Positions 1 through 9,240 of a DNA stretch of 64,000 bases are shown one piece after another. The DNA comes from Ornithodoros turicata. Its lineage: Eukaryota > Arthropoda > Arachnida > Ixodida > Argasidae. Position 1 is the first letter of the stretch; each line of letters begins with the position of its first letter. The stretch covers positions 31,107,482 through 31,171,481 of the forward strand of contig NC_088205.1 of NCBI RefSeq assembly GCF_037126465.1. Direction: 5' to 3'. The translations under genes were made by a program, and so were the position numbers. The notes under the pieces are model-generated. The model did not search any database. It was not told the origin of the DNA and saw only the letters and a program-made list of their open reading frames with translations.

Positions 1-305
1 TTCATTGTGGTCACGCTATGATGCTGCACAATATCTCGTGTAACAAGCCTGGCAATTGCACGATGTGCATGGGCGGAAATACGGTCTTCTTTCTTTGAAG
101 ACCAGTCCTCCGCAGGTATATGCTCTAACGACCACCAAGTCTCACGTTGTTGCTCAATCGCTCCCATTTCTGCACTTGTAGTAAAAGCAGCAAACGGATC
201 GACGTGAATGGCAGCTGAACGGTTGAACTGCGAAGTTCTCGAGCACACAATCACAATTTCACGCCAAAGATGTTGTTGAGGTGAGTTCGCAGTTGTTGTT
301 TCCAT
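1..305 (-). CDS. Unrecognised ORF open at the window edge
   Basis: Reading the minus strand from an ATG at 305-303 gives 101 codons without a stop up to the window edge. The product begins METTTANSPQQ and contains a Trp/Glu-rich stretch (ETWWSLEHIPAEDW) followed by an Ala/His/Arg-rich segment. I do not recognise a family. It is collinear with the Polinton genes to its right, so it may belong to that element, but a chance ORF or an exon of another gene cannot be excluded. The C terminus lies outside the window. Confidence 0.35.
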   Translation of the reverse strand, partial: METTTANSPQQHLWREIVIVCSRTSQFNRSAAIHVDPFAAFTTSAEMGAIEQQRETWWSLEHIPAEDWSSKKEDRISAHAHRAIARLVTRDIVQHHSVTTM

Positions 306-607
306 CGTTCAATAGTTCTCGGGATTACCTCGGACGAAACGCTCATCATAGCCGGCGGCCATAACTGGATTTCCTCGCAAACGGGAGAAGACGAGAGGGA
401 AGTCGGAGAAAGCCTCAGCTTTCATCCAACCAGAAGCACGATTCTCTATCTACGTAGGTGGAGCAGGTTTTTCCCATCTACGTCACAAAAATGGCTGCAC
501 CCATGGCTTGTTTTGGTTTCTTTGATTAATTAATTTTCGTAATAGGAAGACAAAATTGAGAAACGAAGGTGCGTTTCGGGGGCAGTTGGATGTGCTCGTT
601 CTGAATA

Positions 608-940
608 TCACAACCGTTTTAACACATCGGGAAATCGGCGTAGCTGACCTTTAAATTCCGAAAGGGCTTTTCCCAAATCCCTCTCGAGATCCGAGGTGAC
701 ACGAAAAGTTCTCCCAGCTTCGACCGTGTCCTCGAAAGAAACCTCGATTTTTGCATCTTGCCTTTCGTATCCGATATTTAAAAAATCGTTGCTTATGCTG
801 AGATCCATCAGACCGACTTTATAGCGATTCGAGAGCCGAAGCAGACTGTCGAAAGCTACCGTGAAGGCGTTGACTTTAGTCGAGGAAAGCTTATCCATGC
901 TGCCGTTCGACAGGAGGTGGGCGTAGATGTCTGACGTCAT
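608..940 (-). CDS. Small unrecognised ORF next to the Polinton integrase
   Basis: This 110-residue ORF begins MTSDIYAHLLSNGSMDK and ends FPDVLKRL. It is mixed acidic and basic, without membrane segments or cysteine motifs. It lies about 60 bases downstream of the broken integrase on the same strand, consistent with the tight gene packing of a Polinton. I recognise no domain. It could be an accessory gene of the element, and its intact frame beside a broken integrase makes it worth a search. Confidence 0.45.
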   Translation of the reverse strand: MTSDIYAHLLSNGSMDKLSSTKVNAFTVAFDSLLRLSNRYKVGLMDLSISNDFLNIGYERQDAKIEVSFEDTVEAGRTFRVTSDLERDLGKALSEFKGQLRRFPDVLKRL

Positions 941-1002
941 TTCTCAATCTTGACCACGTCGCTGCTCGGAACCCAACTGTCGTGTTCTTTGTCGTAACCG
1001 AA

Positions 1003-1996
1003 CTAGCGAACCAAGGAGAAGCTCTGACCATTCACTTTCTTCTTTCTCAGCACTTTCATTACTGGCCAAGGCTGATTGGCCTCTCGGGTTTCAACGAGTA
1101 CCTCCTCCGGGTAGAAAGATCTGTACACTTCCTTACCCCGATAATCTTCCAGGTGCACGACGGAAGGGGAGGTGTCTCTCAGGCGAGAGACAGTGAAAAT
1201 CTGAGGCGACCAACTCCCTCCCGAGCTCTTATGAAAATCTTTTCTGTGTAGTAGGACCCTCACTTTATCCCCCACTTTGAGCTTCTTTTTCACGGAGGGT
1301 ACGACGGGCTTCCCATTTATCTTATTGAACAGCTCCAATTCGTTTTCGGGCGTGACTTCGGACGGGCTGATGCCCAAAGTCCGGTGTTTGGTGTTGTTGT
1401 AGTCGCACACGATCTTGAGAAGCGCAGAAACGAAGTGGTATTTTCCGGTTACTCTAAAATAGTGGAATATTCTGTCGCGTCAAGTGCGTATGACCCATTC
1501 CGCCTGCGATGCCTTGATTACGGAAGAAAAGGTGGAATACATGTGGACCTTCTTTCGTGACAGGTACTCCTTGACGGTCTTGTTGTAGAACTCCCCTCCT
1601 CTGTCGCAAAAGATGTGTGTAGGAGTGTTACCTCCTCGAAAAAGTCTTATCGTGGCCCTTTTCATTTTCGGCAGGGCGTTTCGTATTTAGCAGGAGGGTG
1701 CGCAGAAAGCGGGAGAGGGAATCGATCGCCACGAGAATGTAGCGGTAGCCACCGTTGAACCTCTTGTATTTTGAAAAGTCGGCGAGATCCATTTGCCAAA
1801 CGTCGTTGATCTTGAGTCCGATGATGAGTTTCCTATTAAACTTTCTTCTCACCGGATGGTGTAGTGTGTAGGCGTCCAGCTTTTTGAGAATGGCAAGAGC
1901 CTTGTTTTTGCTCATGTGACACGCTTTTCTATAGTGGTCCACGCCCCCCAAACCACCCTCTGGTTTCTCATATCCCTCCATAAGTCGTCCACGCAA
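1003..1996 (-). pseudogene. Polinton-type DDE integrase, broken
   Basis: Three ORF pieces cover one retrovirus-like integrase. The first (1996-1628) holds the first catalytic Asp in WQMDLADF followed by RYILVAIDSLSRF. The second (1665-1480) holds the second Asp in FCDRGGEF and the Glu region KASQAEWVIRT. The third (1410-1003) is the C-terminal DNA-binding part, with FYPEEVL near its end. A frameshift lies in the overlap of the first two pieces near 1628-1665. One in-frame TGA at 1480-1482 separates the second and third, and the frame is otherwise open between them. The three acidic residues appear to be kept, so the damage is recent or mild. The start may overlap the preceding ORF, which ends at 1968. 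Confidence 0.75.
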
Positions 1997-2441
1997 TGGA
2001 GGCTTGCTGCTGCTGCTGCTGTTGAGGTTCGCGAGATTTGGGCACAGAAATCAGGCGCAATAGTTTTGAGACTTTGGGGAACCAGGAAGGTTTCTTTCCC
2101 ATCTTACGTTGCAACAAATAATTGACGACTTCGTAAATGAAGGAGTGCCTGATGGGCTTGCCCGACACGGAGACACAACCCCCGCAATCGCAGGAAATAA
2201 CCTTCTTTAATTCCGAGACGACCCTTTCTGCTTCCTCTTCGTCCACCTCTGGAGAGAGGAGCGAATAGTCGAAGTCATTTGTAGCGTCAGACGCCTTGTT
2301 TTTATTGTCGTGGGGGTCGAATCCGGACTGCTTGAGTATGCGATACCGTGCTTGCAGTATGAGTTTCACTTTGACGTCGTCACTCTCCTTCGAGGAAAGA
2401 ATGTTTCCGATGGAGGCGGTCACTTCAATTCTCTTGGCCAT
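1968..2441 (-). CDS. Unrecognised Polinton ORF with poly-Gln tail
   Basis: This 157-residue ORF starts MAKRIEVTASIG. It has a mid acidic stretch (SPEVDEEEAERV), two cysteine pairs in CDCGGC, and a run of seven glutamines near the C terminus encoded by CTG/CTT repeats on the plus strand. It overlaps the end of the small basic ORF upstream by 22 bases and the start of the integrase ORF downstream by 29 bases, the compact layout of a virus-like element. I do not recognise the family. It is intact, so it may be one of the poorly described Polinton accessory proteins. Confidence 0.55.
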   Translation of the reverse strand: MAKRIEVTASIGNILSSKESDDVKVKLILQARYRILKQSGFDPHDNKNKASDATNDFDYSLLSPEVDEEEAERVVSELKKVISCDCGGCVSVSGKPIRHSFIYEVVNYLLQRKMGKKPSWFPKVSKLLRLISVPKSREPQQQQQQQASIAWTTYGGI

Positions 2442-2764
2442 TGGCGAAGAGGTTCAACATGGCGGAAAGCACGAGAGAAACCACCGAAGAAAGAACGCCC
2501 TGCCCTCGCTGCTGAGACAGATGATGCTCGTTGCGGATTCTTGTGAATCTTTTTGTAGGCGAGCCGACGCAAGAAGCATTTGTGCTTCTTCAAACGTGTG
2601 AACGTGTCTGGAGCTAGAGCCACCTTTCCGTTCAATACATTGAGGCGAATTTCGGAGAGGTGTTTCATGTCGGACGAAGAAGAACGTCTCAAGACGTCGC
2701 GACGGTGCGGAAGGGGTAGAGTGGAGAGTACTTTCAGTAAAGTGAGGTGAGGGCGGAGATTCAT
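2420..2764 (-). CDS. Small basic Polinton protein
   Basis: The 114-residue product is strongly basic. Its core, IRLNVLNGKVALAPD followed by LKKHKCFLRRLAYKKI and later GRSFFGGF, resembles the short conserved protein encoded beside the ATPase in many Polinton and adintovirus-type elements, where a basic central helix and a Gly/Phe-rich end are usual. That resemblance is from memory and unproven. Its ATG overlaps the stop of the ATPase gene in an ATGA arrangement, so the two are probably read from one transcript. The role in known relatives is uncertain; a DNA-binding core or membrane-active peptide has been suggested. Confidence 0.5.
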   Translation of the reverse strand: MNLRPHLTLLKVLSTLPLPHRRDVLRRSSSSDMKHLSEIRLNVLNGKVALAPDTFTRLKKHKCFLRRLAYKKIHKNPQRASSVSAARAGRSFFGGFSRAFRHVEPLRQWPRELK

Positions 2765-3411
2765 TTCGGAGCGTAGATATATTGACGTTCTCTCGAAAAG
2801 ACATTGCTACACAACCTGTGATCCTCGTGCGTGTAGTAGTGAAGATCCACGAGTAAATAAGCATGGGGTGACGACATCGCTTGTTTATATGCGTCCAGAA
2901 AATACTCCAATCTTTTTCTGCCAAATAGCTGTTGCCCGAAATGTTCCATCTGGCGGACGCTGCGCACGGTGCGCCACAGGACGACGTAACTGGCGTTGTA
3001 GGATATAGTTCTAAAATGACTACTGTCGAAAAAGACGTTTTGAACGAGTAAGAAGATCGACGCGTTGGCCTTGTGAGAACCTCGAATGAAATGATCGGTC
3101 ACCTCCTTCAAGGAACCGGCGTCGGTCATGTGATTTTCGACGACGATGAGCGTAGCGCGCGACATGTCCCACTCTCGCGGTAGCTCCTTGGTAAATTTTA
3201 TGGAGTCCCCAAATTCGTCCTGCATTCTCGGCGAAGCATATTTCTGTATGTAAAATATTTGTGACGGAGGCTTGTCCACCACGTCGTTCAGGTTCCTCAG
3301 CACGTTCGCAACGAAAGTAGATTTGCCGCACATGGAGGGGCCACTTAAAATACAGCGAAAAGGATGGCGGAAACGACAAGGTTTGGGGGAAAACATGTTG
3401 CATGCGTACAC
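2761..3411 (-). CDS. FtsK/A32-like DNA-packaging ATPase of a Polinton
   Basis: The 216-residue ORF carries a clear P-loop, GPSMCGKST, about 25 residues from the start, preceded by a short hydrophobic strand (FRCILS). A Walker-B-like strand, ATLIVVENHM, follows near residue 95. It has Glu-Asn rather than the usual paired acidic residues, which may weaken hydrolysis. A later strand, ASIFLLVQNVF, fits the sensor strand with Gln. The size fits Polinton packaging ATPases, which pump DNA into capsids in virus-like relatives. The frame is intact. A second possible start, five codons in (MFSPKPC), would give a slightly shorter protein. It shares a 4-base overlap with the next gene. Confidence 0.75.
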   Translation of the reverse strand: MYACNMFSPKPCRFRHPFRCILSGPSMCGKSTFVANVLRNLNDVVDKPPSQIFYIQKYASPRMQDEFGDSIKFTKELPREWDMSRATLIVVENHMTDAGSLKEVTDHFIRGSHKANASIFLLVQNVFFDSSHFRTISYNASYVVLWRTVRSVRQMEHFGQQLFGRKRLEYFLDAYKQAMSSPHAYLLVDLHYYTHEDHRLCSNVFSRERQYIYAPK

Positions 3412-3466
3412 GTTGCTCGAAGAAAAAGAAGAGACTGAGACTCGTAGAGAAATGCATCGCTTTTAT

Positions 3467-3748
3467 TTACACGTCGTCGTCGTCCTCTAGATCGGAACTG
3501 CGTTCCCAATACAGATTATCCAGGCTAAAGTTGGACTTCTTTTTTGTCAGTCTGTCTGCTGCTAAGATGCGGTCGAGCGTTTTCATCTTGTCCTGGCACA
3601 TTTCTTGACGTGCTTGCAACCATCCCAGGCGATGGACTTGGAAGGCTTCCTCCACGATGCCGCGAATAAATTTCCGAAGTTCTTCGTTTTTTGTCTTTCC
3701 TCGTCGGCGAGAAACGCAGGAGAATAAACCACACATGGCGTTTTCCAT
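3467..3748 (-). CDS. Short acidic-tailed ORF at the head of the Polinton cluster
   Basis: The 93-residue product starts MENAMCGLFSC and ends in a run of aspartates (SDLEDDDDV) encoded by GTC repeats on the plus strand. Its middle is charged and probably helical. It lies 55 bases upstream of the ATPase on the same strand and about 40 bases downstream of a TATA-like box, so it is the first gene of the cluster as seen here. I do not recognise a family. Confidence 0.45.
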   Translation of the reverse strand: MENAMCGLFSCVSRRRGKTKNEELRKFIRGIVEEAFQVHRLGWLQARQEMCQDKMKTLDRILAADRLTKKKSNFSLDNLYWERSSDLEDDDDV

Positions 3749-3785
3749 GTATCGGTCAGATTGATGACGCGAGCGCAGTGCGCGC

Positions 3786-3797
3786 TGCCTTTATACA
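3786..3797 (-). promoter_or_regulatory. TATA-like box upstream of the Polinton gene cluster
   Basis: On the minus strand the sequence TTTGTATAAAGG lies about 45 bases before the ATG at 3748. It fits a eukaryotic TATA box at a distance that leaves room for a short leader. It could drive the whole overlapping gene set. This rests on position and motif only. Confidence 0.35.
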
Positions 3798-3954
3798 AAT
3801 AAACACGCGCAAAGAAATGAGAGCGAAACCGAAACGGAGAAGCAAGCCGTTGCTGCTAGGAGAGCGCGCGCGCTCAGTGGAAGGAGGAGAGAGCGAAACT
3901 AAAACGAGGAGCGCCCACGAGGAGATGACCTCTGGAGACCGGCGGAGCAGAGGG

Positions 3955-4135
3955 CACTAGGTGCGCGCACGCATGCGGAGCGGCCACGGCGAGGCGCCCC
4001 AGTCACTTGCTCGCTGGCTCTCCTGGAGTGCAGATGTGCGTTCGGTCGCTCCGCAGTCCCCGCGCCGGGTCAGTTTGTGGCTGGTTGTTGTCGGGATCGG
4101 TCGCACCGTCGCCGCGGGGGAAAGGTGAGTGATTT
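3955..4135 (+). promoter_or_regulatory. GC-rich block with splice-donor-like end; possible first exon
   Basis: This stretch is much richer in G, C and CpG than its surroundings. It ends at a consensus splice donor, AAAG then GTGAGTGATT, near 4126-4135. Such blocks often mark a promoter with a non-coding first exon. No long ORF runs through it and I cannot find the next exon. It could instead be the terminal repeat or promoter region of the Polinton to its left. Confidence 0.2.
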
Positions 4136-5924
4136 GCCGTGGACGATGTTTGTGCGTTGTTTGACTGCACTCGTGTTAAGCCTTTTCTCGCACGTTTGCC
4201 ATAACGAATATTCCCCATACGCGCATGTTTAGACTTGTTTAGCAGCGACCCGTAGCGGCCTTTTGTTCGTGTTGTCGCATGTTTAGCGTTGTGTGCGTAG
4301 CGTTTTGCGGTTCCCGCCTTGTGTTAGCCGTTGAATTCCGTAACATTGTGAGGTTACGCTGTGGTTAGGCCTAACCGGTCGCCTCTAAGCCTTTTCCCCG
4401 ATGTGTACTGTATTCTTCGTGCTGTTTAGCAGTAGCGGTTAGACCTTTTCCATGCGCTCTATCATGCCTAGACTTGTTGAGCAGTGTTGCAATTTTACCT
4501 GCCACTAGTATCTTGTTGTTCTCTGTCTTTCTCGCATAGAGCTATGATGATGGCGCCATCTGTTGTGATGCCTTGCAACTAGGTGGTCACCTGTCGTCGA
4601 TCTCTGCAACTACCAGCCGTCAACAAGCAACATGGCAGTCGCTGGTCACTCGGGTGTTCTGGAGCGGTTTCTTCGCCACGGCATCGTTGATTTTCGAATA
4701 AATTGTTTCTCTCCACTCTATTTCTATCTATTTTTTTCTTTTTCATGGACACAGGTTTCCGCCAACACACGGCTGGTCTGGACACGAGTTAGATGCTCCT
4801 CAATTAGTGTGATGACTCCCTGGAGGGTGCTGATTAATGTGGGGGTACCAATTAACTCTAATTGGCTGACCAAGTTGTGTGTTGGCGGCAGTCTGTGTCC
4901 AGTCATCACTACTGTTGTTGTGCTAGGAGACAAAGGGCTTGAGAGTGTTTCTTTTTCGTGTTAGAGTGTTTTCTGTAACTCAAAGTACTGAAATAACGTG
5001 ATAAACCAGGAAGAGGATGCATGAGAGGGAGATTCACAGATCGTTCAGATAAAGTTTTCTTTTTGTCATATCAAAACCGTAAAACGTCGAGCGGTTTGCA
5101 TGTTGTGGGTCACCTTGTTAAAATAAGCGAGATCGCTCGAGATCCCAGTTTATTACGTTTAATGTAACATTAAACACCACGCATGATTTGAATCAGGCCA
5201 CCCCACCCGGGAAAATACAGCTAAGCAGTAATTCTGCCTGCGAACATACGGTCGCTCTGATAGACACCTCTTCTTGATGTTAAGGCAAAATCAATCTAGA
5301 GCATTATACAGCAAAGTTAACTACAGTTTGACTTTCAAGGCCTGTTTGAGCTTCGCAATTTAGAGCAGCCTTTCTGTTTCTGTTCGAATTACAGAGATCT
5401 TTAACTTTTAGTGAAACATGACGAAAACTCTCATAGAGGACGATAATACATCATGTTTGTGAATGGCAAACGGACATATGTGATCAACAATTGTCCGGTT
5501 GGCGTAGAGAAGGTATCTAGGTCTGTCTGTGAAGTTCTCCGTTTTGTATTGCGCGAACCCTTTAACCTGTTCAAGTGCCTACTCAACAGCCATTTTTTTT
5601 TTTGCTTCCAATAGTTCTAACAGGACGAGGTCACAGTCCTTGAGCTACAAACGACTAAACAAGCTATATACGAGTAAATACTCGACCTACGGAGGCATTA
5701 CCTGTACCACATGCAGGAGGATGGACAAGCGCATGGCAAGAAGTATACAGGAGGGGGGGGGGACATCACGTGTCGAAAGTGGTGGATCATTTTGGACAGA
5801 CGGGAAGGGAGCAGTGTGCTCATTTCCTTTTTAATTTTTCGTTCGTAGATAGTCATAGGGGCAGCATATGGCAGCTGGTGGTGATATAGGTGTCTAGAGA
5901 GAGACGCACGGATCAGTTAGCGTC
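4136..5924. other. Non-coding stretch, no gene seen
   Basis: Only short chance ORFs are present. The sequence has moderate AT-rich patches, a run of T at 5595-5603 and a run of G at 5751-5761. I see no LINE, LTR or inverted-repeat element I can delimit. It probably belongs to the large intron or 3' side of the receptor gene on the minus strand. Confidence 0.5.
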
Positions 5925-6333
5925 CTCGGCACACCTGAGCTGCAGTCCTTGTTTACCAACTCCGAACGACAACGACAGGCCGTTCAGCAGCTTGTTGAAC
6001 TGCGCCACCCCGGGATACGGTACATCATGCACAATCATCACCCCCTCCTTCCAATGAAAATCCTCCCTAGAGGCCTACCTCCCTAGAGGCATACAGACAA
6101 TGCTCCATAGGCTGCGCACTGGATCTGTGTTCACCAACTCTCAACTATTCAAGATCGGCTCTAGGGGTGACGCCGGCTGTGGCCACTGTCAACAACCTGA
6201 AGCAATCGGGCACATCCTGCGAGAATGCCGAGCATACCATACTGCGCGCGAAGCCCACCTCCCTCACTCCAGCTCTGGCACGCTAGCGGACATCCTCTAC
6301 CCCGGTGGTTCTTATGCCGAACGTTCCGCTAGT
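5925..6333 (+). mobile_element. LINE family A fragment (C-terminal zinc-knuckle region)
   Basis: The frame at 6100-6330 encodes LHRLRTGSVFTNSQLFKIG, then a CCHC-type knuckle, CGHCQQPEAIGHILREC, typical of the end of ORF2 in I/R1-type non-LTR retrotransposons. Six other pieces of the same family occur in the window. Both ends are truncated: the family's conserved 3' end is missing and the sequence diverges after the codons for GSYAERSA. Downstream at 6422-6490 lie C-rich runs. Confidence 0.7.
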
Positions 6334-6559
6334 GATAGTTTCGTGTATTTTTCGATTGTTACTTTCAACTACGCCGCCTTCAGTGTTGCCGGCAGTTGGT
6401 TGCTATTATCAAAATTTGAGAATGAGTACAAAACAGCATCGACCCCCCCACCACCACCCCTGAAGCTCGACACCCCCCCCCCCCCCCCTGGGTCGATTTT
6501 CGGGGAAATTACTGCTGTCCTATGTGGAAAGGAAAATAAAGCGAGATTCTAGGACGTAC

Positions 6560-6703
6560 AGCACTTGCAGTGAAGAGAGTCCTTGGAACGAGTCCACGTT
6601 CACCCTACGGATGAGGTTGTTCCCCAGGTTGAGGTCACGAAGCTTGCTGAGTCCTTGAAAGGGCCTTCCTTCCAAAGAATGGATTCGGTTGTATGTCAAA
6701 TCC
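6560..6703 (-). CDS. rk: LGR receptor exon: two leucine-rich repeats (most 3' exon seen)
   Basis: The 144-base exon follows an acceptor (CTTCCATAG) and ends at a donor (GTACGTCC). It encodes two 24-residue repeats, from DLTYNRIHSLEG to FQGLSSLQVL, with the usual LxxLxLxxN spacing. It corresponds to the pair of repeats after the irregular LTGT-type repeat in LGR4/5/6. The next 3' exon should lie below 6560 but I could not find it, so it is probably beyond the left edge, past the Polinton. Confidence 0.85.
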
Positions 6704-7426
6704 CTATGGAAGCAAATATCGTGAAAATGTACTTTGCTTTATAGTGACATGACAGTATAGGGCAAGCTTGCGCTTGACCCAGTTGCTAGTTAGCAATACA
6801 ATGACAGTTGCAAAGCAGTACTCACAACAGCAGAAGGTGAGAACAGTTGGTCAGGTCTGGAACACTCGTCAGTTGGTTCGACATGAGATACCTAGAAAAA
6901 CGTTTCGCTGTGTGAAAAAGTTACTAAAAACTTCTTTAAAATTTATAAAAATTGTTGAATTTAGAAATTTGTTAACAATTCGGGTGAATTTCGTTACGGG
7001 TTCGTTACCAGCCCGATAATATTTTTGGTCACAAGGTTTCTTGTCGCGACGGCAAGAAAAAAAAAATTCTATAGCATCCTTCGGGATCATCCACAATGTC
7101 AATAAACTAGAGGAATCACAAGGGGAATTCAATTCCTTTAGAATCGCAGATCGCCTTTAAAAACAATGTAGCGGTTGTAGGTCTCACTTCCTAGAGCCAC
7201 CACTGTGAGACGTGATTTTCTCTGACGAGAAGATTCTCTCAAATGCGGGATACGGGCCAATACTACTAGTATGGGCTATGAATAGACGCTGCTCTGTTTC
7301 GGGAAGTGTCTATGATGCTTTTTGTGATGCGCCACTCGGTTTTTTGTCGCGTTTCTGTTTCACCTCACATATTCGATTTCTCTTCAATCCCATGGAATGG
7401 TGAAATAATATAACTAGGGAATCTAA
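6704..7426. other. Intron sequence, no element delimited
   Basis: AT-rich intron DNA between the exon at 6560-6703 and the MITE at 7427. I see only short chance ORFs. No repeat shared with the rest of the window was recognised. Confidence 0.5.
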
Positions 7427-7737
7427 CTATAGTCGTGTTCAACTTAAGAAGGAAAAGAAATCTAGTCCGTCATCTACATACGCCTTTGGAGATATGGGGG
7501 CAACTATAGCGCTCCAGGAGAGATACTGCAGCGCCGCTGTGGGGGTGGGTTCGCGTAGTGTTATGCGGACAGTCTTAACAGCCAATACGGAAGCAGAGAG
7601 GGTGTGATGGATGACATTATCTGGCGGAGGAGGGAGAGTGGCGTCTCTGTGCCCTGCCATCCTATCTGCGGCGCAATAATATTTTGGGTGCTGACGGAAT
7701 AGATTAATTTTCCTTCTTAAGTTGAACACGACTATAG
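7427..7737. mobile_element. Tc1/mariner-type MITE with 30-bp terminal inverted repeats
   Basis: The left end CTATAGTCGTGTTCAACTTA continues to AAGAAGGAAAA. The right end at 7708-7737 is its exact reverse complement over 30 bases. TA dinucleotides at both tips fit the TA target of Tc1/mariner elements. The interior (about 250 bp) has no coding capacity for a transposase. It is a non-autonomous element that depends on an enzyme encoded elsewhere. Confidence 0.8.
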
Positions 7738-7914
7738 CTAGGGCTTCTCGTTTTCTGCGTGAGCCAAAAAATACCGAAAACCATCCCCCGAAAGTTGTTT
7801 TTTTTTAAATATCGGCATATTCCGAAAAATACGAAAATGGCGTTACATTGCGTATTCAATAGGGAGCCTTTGGTACTGCTGGAAAGTGGCAGCAATCTCT
7901 TTCTTCCCTGCGAG
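7738..7914. other. Intronic sequence between MITE and LINE fragment
   Basis: It contains repeated CCGAAAA/ATATCGG-like words (7770-7840) that look like a degenerate repeat, but I could not find a second copy in the window to define it. There is no gene. Confidence 0.3.
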
Positions 7915-8297
7915 GGAAAAAAAAAAGAGAGAGAGAGAGAAAAAGGGGGAGAAGAGAGTTAACGAGTTCAAAGTGAGGCATAGGCAGGATGAACGATACT
8001 GATGGAACGGAGGTGCACTGTAGACGATAGGTGCACTAGAGTGGTCTTTCCGTGAGGCCCGTTTCTTGAAGAAACGCACGAGGTTGCGAGTTTTTGTAAG
8101 TCGTTCTGCATAAGAACCTTCGGGGGACAGGACGTCCGTCACTATGCCGGGCCTGGAGTGGGAAAGGTGAGTTTCCCGCATTGTATGGTATGCGCGGCAT
8201 TCTGTCAGGATATGTTCGATAGTTTCCGGATGATGACAGTGACCGCAACTGGGATCCTGCCTGGAGCCGATCTTGAACAGTTGCGAGTTGCGTCGGG
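7915..8297 (-). mobile_element. LINE family A fragment, minus strand
   Basis: The minus strand encodes the family-A C terminus, with a knuckle broken by frame changes (PETIEHILTECRAYHTMRE in one frame) and the following PEGSYAERLTKTRNLVRF. Its 3' side degenerates into a (GA)n purine run at 7920-7950 in place of the conserved 3' end found in other copies. It is truncated at the 5' end near 8297. Confidence 0.65.
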
Positions 8298-8754
8298 CTT
8301 ACAGTTGTTACCCCCCCAATTACAGCTTCACTTTTCGGTGGAAGAGGGCGGCTCCTCAAGTTGCTTACTCCAAGGTTTCTGCTTTTTTTCCCTCTCTCAT
8401 CTGTTTCAATGACCTAGGTACCATTGTTTGTGGTGGGTTTCGGTAAATCGGCAGTGCGCTTCCTACTTCTGACACGTGAACGTTTCTTTAACTATCTGAC
8501 AAATTGCAGAGCGAGTTCGATTCGCGATTAAATTTCTTTTAATTAAACATCGATAAAATTACCTCTAGTACGTGGCAAAAGTTTTCTAAATGCAGTTTGG
8601 CATATATTTTTGTGCGGCGTGCCTTTCTATGACAATTTTTGACACGGTTGCGGAAATACCCTGAACAGATATTCACTTATTTACTTTGTACCCACAAAAC
8701 ATTCCCTCTAGGTTCCGGCGAATATGCGACAGTAGCATGCATGATTCGACTCAC
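8298..8754. other. Intron sequence, no gene seen
   Basis: AT-rich intronic DNA between a LINE fragment and the next receptor exon. I saw no recognisable repeat or ORF. Confidence 0.45.
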
Positions 8755-8895
8755 AGCATCTTGAGCTTGGGCACGGTTCGACATAGGTCTGCTGGCACGG
8801 AGCCGAGCTGGGCCCGGCTCAGTCGAATCTGCTCCAAGGAGTGCGTGCCATTCAGGTTGGGGAACTCCTTCAGTCCTGGCACCTCCTTCACCATT
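8755..8895 (-). CDS. rk: LGR receptor exon: irregular repeat diagnostic of type-B LGRs
   Basis: The 141-base exon lies between an acceptor (GTTTCTTTAG) and a donor (GTGAGTCG). It encodes VKEVPGLKEFPNLNGTHSLE, then IRLSRAQLGSVPADLC and PKLKML. The FPNLNGT segment in place of a regular repeat, and the Leu-Cys later in it, are characteristic of LGR4/5/6 and rickets. This exon is what separates the gene from ordinary leucine-rich-repeat proteins. Confidence 0.88.
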
Positions 8896-8955
8896 CTAAA
8901 GAAACAAGTGCATACTCGAACGATACGTCGCATTACGATGGACCAAGTGTCTTAC

Positions 8956-9099
8956 AAGCGCTTGAGCTGTGGCAGGTGAGCGAAGGTGTCCTTGTGGAAG
9001 GACTCGAGTGGGTTGTTTGCCAACTCAAGTAGCGTGAGCCCGGCGTTGAAACGGAATGCATCACCGGTCAAGAAGCGGATTTCGTTGTCCGATACGATC
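8956..9099 (-). CDS. rk: LGR receptor exon: two leucine-rich repeats
   Basis: The 144-base exon follows an acceptor (CTGTTGAACAG) and ends at a GTAAGAC donor. It encodes IVSDNEIRFLTGDAF and LELANNPLESFHKDTF, ending LPQLKRL. The NNPLESF repeat matches the DNPLSF-type repeat just before the irregular repeat in type-B LGRs. The intron to the next 3' exon is only 60 bases. Confidence 0.85.
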
Positions 9100-9240
9100 C
9101 TGTTCAACAGAATAAAATTTATAAAAAGAAGAGTGATTTACTTAAGTGCCATAAGTGATCGGAACCAGTGTCAGGACGTGTGTCTTGACGAGGTCACTGG
9201 ATCTAATAAGACGGTCAAATGCACCACTTAAGCAAAGAGG

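Larger units (their letters stand above)
1..3950 (-). mobile_element. Polinton/Maverick remnant (left end outside window)
   Basis: A cluster of minus-strand genes runs from about 3748 down to the window edge. It contains an FtsK/A32-like packaging ATPase, a small basic protein, a retroviral-type DDE integrase and several ORFs I do not recognise. The combination of this ATPase and this integrase is the signature of Polintons (Mavericks), large self-synthesizing DNA transposons related to viruses. Neighbouring ORFs overlap by a few bases, unlike the host gene nearby. I see no protein-primed DNA polymerase, capsid protein or terminal inverted repeat, so the element is incomplete here. The integrase is broken, so this copy cannot move by itself. 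The right limit is approximate. Confidence 0.75.

Noticed and set aside
4579..4964. Overlapping ORFs on both strands near 4630-4960, one starting with a good ATG
   Set aside because: No domain, repeat or splice pattern supports them; likely chance.
7439..7729. Minus-strand ORF filling the MITE at 7427
   Set aside because: It spans nearly the whole MITE including terminal repeats, and has no transposase motif.
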